DNA of 36,399 bases, taken from the NCBI GenBank assembly GCA_029211085.1, contig JARGFW010000025.1, positions 1-36,399 of the forward strand, written 5' to 3'. Below are positions 33,317 to 36,399 of this stretch, one piece after another. Source of the stretch: Deferrisomatales bacterium (lineage in GTDB: Bacteria > Desulfobacterota > Deferrisomatia > Deferrisomatales > JARGFW01). Each line of letters opens with the position of its first letter. The first letter of the stretch is position 1. The notes beneath the pieces were generated by a model. The model was not told the DNA's origin and searched no databases. It was given only the letters and a program-made list of their open reading frames with translations. The translations under genes were made by a program, and so were the position numbers.

Positions 33317-34327
33317 GTGATCTCCAGACCCTCCCTGCCACACCGCATCGCCTGGCTCCTGGTGACCCTGGTGCTGGCGGCGCTGGTGCTGCTGCCCCTG
33401 CGCCTGGCCCAGTATGTCCACCAGCCCCGAGGCGAGGGGCGGGTGCGCTTCCAAGTGGCCCGGGGAGACGGGCCGCGGCAGTTGGCGGAGTCCTTGGCCG
33501 TCGACGATCTGGCCTCCTGGCCCCGCGGCACTGCGTTGGGCATGCGCCTGTGGGGGGAGCCCGGGGCGATGAAGGCGGGCAACTATGACCTGCCCGCACC
33601 CACCCGTCTGGTGGACGTGTACCGTGCGGTGGCACTTGGACAGGTGCACCAGGTGACCGTGACGTTTCCAGAGGGTCTCACCGCCAAGGAGATGGCCCCG
33701 TTGCTGGAGCAGGCCGGGGTGACCGCCGCCGACGGATTCCTGGCCGTGGCACTGGACCCGCAAGCGGCGGCGCGTTGGGGGTTGCCGGGTAGTACCTTGG
33801 AGGGGTTCCTGTTCCCCGACACCTACCGCTTCGCCGAAGGGGTGGGGCCCGACACCGTGGTGGCTGCCATGGTGGCGCGCTTCCGGGGGGTGACGGAACC
33901 GTTGGCCGGGGAGCTGGCCCGCCGGGAGCTGGGCCTGCTGGAGTGGGTCACCCTGGCCTCGGTCGTGGAGAAAGAAACCGGTGCCGAGGAGGAGAAACCA
34001 TTGATCGCGGGGGTGTTCACCAACCGCCTGCGCCGGCGCATGCGCCTGGAGAGTGATCCCACGGTGATCTATGGCCTGGCGTTCTTCGACGGCAACCTGC
34101 GGCGCCGAGATCTGGACACCGACACGCCCTACAATACCTACACGCGCCGCGGCTTGCCCGCCGGCCCCATCGCCAACCCCGGGCGATCAAGCCTGGTGGC
34201 TGTCCTGCGCCCGGCCAAGGTGCCGTACCTGTACTTCGTCAGCCGCAACGACGGCACCCACGAGTTCTCCGCAACCTACGAAGACCACCTTGCGGCAGTG
34301 GATCGGTACCAGCGGAGGCGCCGGTGA
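33317..34327 (+). CDS. mltG: Endolytic peptidoglycan transglycosylase MltG
   Basis: The 336-residue protein has one N-terminal membrane helix (about 11-31) and an outward-facing catalytic region. LEGFLFPDTY, LASVVEKET (catalytic Glu 218), GVFTNRLRRRMRLESDPTVIYGL (in part) and RRGLPAGPIANPG are MltG (YceG) hallmarks. It cleaves nascent glycan strands and sets their length. The start is GTG 33317; the frame then overlaps the next gene by four bases (GTGA). Its position behind sdhB is likely read-through rather than a functional link. Confidence 0.95.
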   Translation: MISRPSLPHRIAWLLVTLVLAALVLLPLRLAQYVHQPRGEGRVRFQVARGDGPRQLAESLAVDDLASWPRGTALGMRLWGEPGAMKAGNYDLPAPTRLVDVYRAVALGQVHQVTVTFPEGLTAKEMAPLLEQAGVTAADGFLAVALDPQAAARWGLPGSTLEGFLFPDTYRFAEGVGPDTVVAAMVARFRGVTEPLAGELARRELGLLEWVTLASVVEKETGAEEEKPLIAGVFTNRLRRRMRLESDPTVIYGLAFFDGNLRRRDLDTDTPYNTYTRRGLPAGPIANPGRSSLVAVLRPAKVPYLYFVSRNDGTHEFSATYEDHLAAVDRYQRRRR

Positions 34328-34950
34328 TAGGGCGGGCTCTGGTTCTCGTGCTGTGTGCGATAGGATGGCCCGCGACGTTCACCGGAGCCCAGGTGCTCGA
34401 TGCCCTGGTGGCGCGGGTCGATACGGAGGTGGTCACCTGGAGCCGGATGGTCCAAGAGCGCGAGCTGCGCCGCATGGGCGGCGCCCCGGCACCGGAATTG
34501 ACGCCGGAGGTGGTGCGGGAGACCCTGGTGCGGCGGCACCTGTTGGTTGTCGAGGCGCGCAAGCTGCGGCTGGAGGTGAGCGCCGCCGAAACCCTGGAAG
34601 ACGTGGAGCTCCTGGCGCGGGCTGCAGGGGGCGCGGCGTTCTGGGAACGTGCGGCGCGGCTGGGCCTCGACCGGGCCCAACTCGAGGAGCGGTCGGCGCA
34701 GCAACTGCTGGTGCGCCGCTACCAGGAGCTGCGCAGGGAGATGACCTTCGTGCCCGAATCCGAGGTGCGCGCGTTCTTCCTCGCGAACGCCAACCCGCAG
34801 CCCCAGGGTTCCCTGGCCGAGATGCGCGACGTGATCCGTACCCAGTTGGCCGAGCGGAAGTACCAAGAGGAGCTAGAGCGATGGATCAGGCGACAGGTCG
34901 CAGAGGGGCGGGTGGAGTGGTTGCCCCTGCCGGAGGCGCCCGCAGGCTGA
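34324..34950 (+). CDS. SurA N-terminal domain-like periplasmic protein lacking a PPIase domain
   Basis: The 208-residue product begins with a signal peptide (hydrophobic 6-20, likely cleavage near TGA about 22). VLDALVARVDTEVVTWSRMV, then helices ending in the SurA-type VVRETLVRRHLLVVEARKL, match the SurA N-terminal chaperone domain. The C-terminal helices (QLAERKYQEELERWIRRQ) are the returning helix of that fold. No parvulin (rotamase) domain is present, so only chaperone-like binding is expected. The GTG start overlaps the mltG stop, and the gckA start lies 70 bases inside its 3' end. Length is half that of SurA. Confidence 0.78.
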   Translation: MIGRALVLVLCAIGWPATFTGAQVLDALVARVDTEVVTWSRMVQERELRRMGGAPAPELTPEVVRETLVRRHLLVVEARKLRLEVSAAETLEDVELLARAAGGAAFWERAARLGLDRAQLEERSAQQLLVRRYQELRREMTFVPESEVRAFFLANANPQPQGSLAEMRDVIRTQLAERKYQEELERWIRRQVAEGRVEWLPLPEAPAG

Positions 34951-36287
34951 GACAACACCTGTTGGAGATCTTCCAGGCGGCGGTGGCAGCCGCGGAGCCC
35001 GCCCGGGCGGTGCGCCAGCACCTGTCCCTGGACGGCGACGCGTTGGTGGTGCACGGCATTCGGGACAGTTCCCGGGTTCCCCTGCTGGCTCCGGGGCGGG
35101 GGAGGATTCTGGTGGTCGGGGCCGGCAAGGGCTCGGCACCCATGGCCCGGGCGCTGGAGGAGTTGCTCGGCGAGCGCATCACTGCCGGGGTGGTGTGCGT
35201 AAAGGACGGCCACGGCTGCTCCCTGGATCGGGTGCAACTCCGGGAGGCGTCCCACCCGGTACCGGACCAGCGGGGCGTGGCGGCCGGGACGGAGATTCTG
35301 GAACTCGTGGCCGGCGCCGGCCCCGGCGACCTGGTACTGGCAGTGCTGTCCGGGGGCGGTTCGGCCCTGCTCGAGGTGCCGGCGCCAGGGGTGAGCCTCG
35401 CCGACCTGCAACAGCTTACCGACCTGCTGCTCTCCTGTGGCGCCAGCATCGATCAGATCAACACCCTGCGCAAGCACCTCTCCCGGGTCAAGGGTGGGCG
35501 ACTGGGGGTGGCCGCCCACCCGGCACGGGTGGTGAATCTGGTACTGTCCGACGTGGTGGGCGATCGTTTGGACGTGATCGCCTCCGGACCGTTTTCCGCG
35601 GACCCCGGCACCTTCAGGGATGCCCGCGAGATCCTGGAACGGTATGGACTGTGGTCGCGGGTGCCCGGGGCGGTGCGGGAGGTGTTGGAACAGGGCCTGA
35701 CGGGGGCCGTGCCGGAGACCCCGAAGCCGGGCGCGCCCGAACTCGCCGGGGTGACCCACGTGGTGGTGGGTTCCAACCGCATCAGCCTCGACGCGGCAGC
35801 CGACGCTGCCCGGGAACGGGGCTACCAGCCCTTGGTGCTCAGTTCCCAGGTGCAGGGAGAAGCCCGGGAGGTGGCCCGGGTATTGGCCGCCGTGGCCAAG
35901 GAGTGCCGCTGCACCGAAACCCCGCTGGGGCCCCCGGTGGCGGTTCTGGCCGGTGGCGAGACCACCGTGACCCTGCGGGGTGGGGGCCGCGGGGGGCGCA
36001 ACCAGGAACTGGCCCTGGCCCTGGCCCTGGAGTTGGAGGGCTGGGAGGGGGTGGCGGGACTCTCCGGGGGCACGGACGGCAGCGACGGCCCCACCGATGC
36101 GGCCGGGGGGTTGGCGCTGCCCGACAGCGTGGCGCGGGGTGACGCGGCGGGTCACGACGCCTACGCCAGTTTGGCGCAAAACGACAGCTACCATTATCTG
36201 GACGCCGTGGGAGACCTGATCCGCACCGGCCCCACCCGCACCAATGTGATGGACATTCAAGTGCTGCTGGTGGCGGCTGCACCCTGA
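34881..36287 (+). CDS. gckA: Glycerate 2-kinase (MOFRL family)
   Basis: The 468-residue product matches type II glycerate kinases that phosphorylate D-glycerate to 2-phosphoglycerate. Landmarks are VVGAGKGSAPMARALEE, ASHPVPDQRG, SGGGSALLEVPA, LRKHLSRVKGGRL, LSDVVGDRLDVIASGP, GGETTVTL with GGRNQELALA (MOFRL domain), and GTDGSDGPTDAAGG. The ATG at 34881 has GAGGAG eight bases upstream but overlaps the previous gene by 70 bases and adds about 20 unconserved residues; a later in-frame GTG at 34917 is possible. It is the last gene of the mltG-surAN-gckA run. Confidence 0.93.
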   Translation: MDQATGRRGAGGVVAPAGGARRLRQHLLEIFQAAVAAAEPARAVRQHLSLDGDALVVHGIRDSSRVPLLAPGRGRILVVGAGKGSAPMARALEELLGERITAGVVCVKDGHGCSLDRVQLREASHPVPDQRGVAAGTEILELVAGAGPGDLVLAVLSGGGSALLEVPAPGVSLADLQQLTDLLLSCGASIDQINTLRKHLSRVKGGRLGVAAHPARVVNLVLSDVVGDRLDVIASGPFSADPGTFRDAREILERYGLWSRVPGAVREVLEQGLTGAVPETPKPGAPELAGVTHVVVGSNRISLDAAADAARERGYQPLVLSSQVQGEAREVARVLAAVAKECRCTETPLGPPVAVLAGGETTVTLRGGGRGGRNQELALALALELEGWEGVAGLSGGTDGSDGPTDAAGGLALPDSVARGDAAGHDAYASLAQNDSYHYLDAVGDLIRTGPTRTNVMDIQVLLVAAAP

Positions 36288-36356
36288 AAGATCTGGACAC
36301 CCTTTTTACCCCGGTGCTACCGTACCTGTTTGGTTGATTTCCTTGGGAGGAATTGG

Positions 36357-36399
36357 ATGTACGAACTCAAGATCGAGGACGCCTTCGCGGCGGCCCACA
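36357..36399 (+). CDS. queD: Partial gene, probable 6-carboxytetrahydropterin synthase (QueD)
   Basis: Only 14 codons are in the window (MYELKIEDAFAAAH), running off the end. The start is clear: GGGAGGA stands six bases upstream. The N-terminal pattern and the FAAAH motif, whose His is a zinc ligand, match QueD/PTPS-I proteins, which make the first carboxytetrahydropterin of queuosine synthesis. Confidence is limited by length. Confidence 0.6.
   Translation, partial: MYELKIEDAFAAAH

Overview
The window reads as a piece of chromosome from a high-GC, Gram-negative bacterium with a largely anaerobic or facultative respiratory metabolism. The grounds are a four-subunit 2-oxoacid:ferredoxin oxidoreductase, a type-B succinate dehydrogenase/fumarate reductase (one cytochrome b, flavoprotein, iron-sulfur protein), a periplasmic c-type cytochrome, a lipoprotein, and chemotaxis and c-di-GMP proteins. 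This gene mix is familiar from the Desulfobacterota (Geobacter-like or Deferrisoma-like lineages) and related phyla. No rRNA or other phylogenetic marker is present, so that placement is an inference.

Layout. Positions 1-2.8 kb hold a cytochrome P460, an ArgP/LysG-type LysR regulator and CheR. From 2.9 to 8.2 kb on the minus strand are uvrB, cysS and an M48 peptidase with TPRs; a small cluster of related intergenic repeats lies between uvrB and cysS. On the plus strand, 8.4-10.4 kb carries an AAA+ chelatase subunit followed by a VWA chelatase subunit in the -1 frame. An A9 slippery run and a hairpin sit at the junction, which suggests one chlD-type gene making two products by programmed slippage. 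From 10.6 to 13.5 kb is a visibly less GC-rich stretch: a lipoprotein with two starch-binding-type X25 modules and a PKD-like domain, an IS21 transposase remnant, and a secreted-protein gene it truncates.

From 13.7 to 18.7 kb on the minus strand is a complete branched-chain amino acid ABC importer (livF, livK, livH, livM, livG) with a good promoter in front of livK. A divergent strong promoter at 18.8 kb drives a degenerate NtrC-like regulator translationally coupled to tgt. A LarA-like protein, an HD-GYP phosphodiesterase and a TPR protein follow on the minus strand.

From 25.7 kb to the end everything is on the plus strand: the 2-oxoacid:ferredoxin oxidoreductase operon (D-A-B-C) with an XRE-cupin regulator, CheV, the sdh/frd C-A-B operon running into mltG, a SurA-N-like protein and glycerate 2-kinase, and the first codons of a probable queD.

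How the genes fit together. LIV import plus the VorB/KorA-type oxidoreductase would allow branched-chain (or other) 2-oxoacids to be oxidised to acyl-CoA with reduction of ferredoxin, and the sdh/frd complex links succinate/fumarate to the quinone pool. tgt and queD both belong to queuosine tRNA modification. The most notable item is the chlI/chlD frameshift arrangement. Next are the sigma54-activator relative that has lost its GAFTGA and catalytic ATPase residues, and the enzyme-less X25 lipoprotein.
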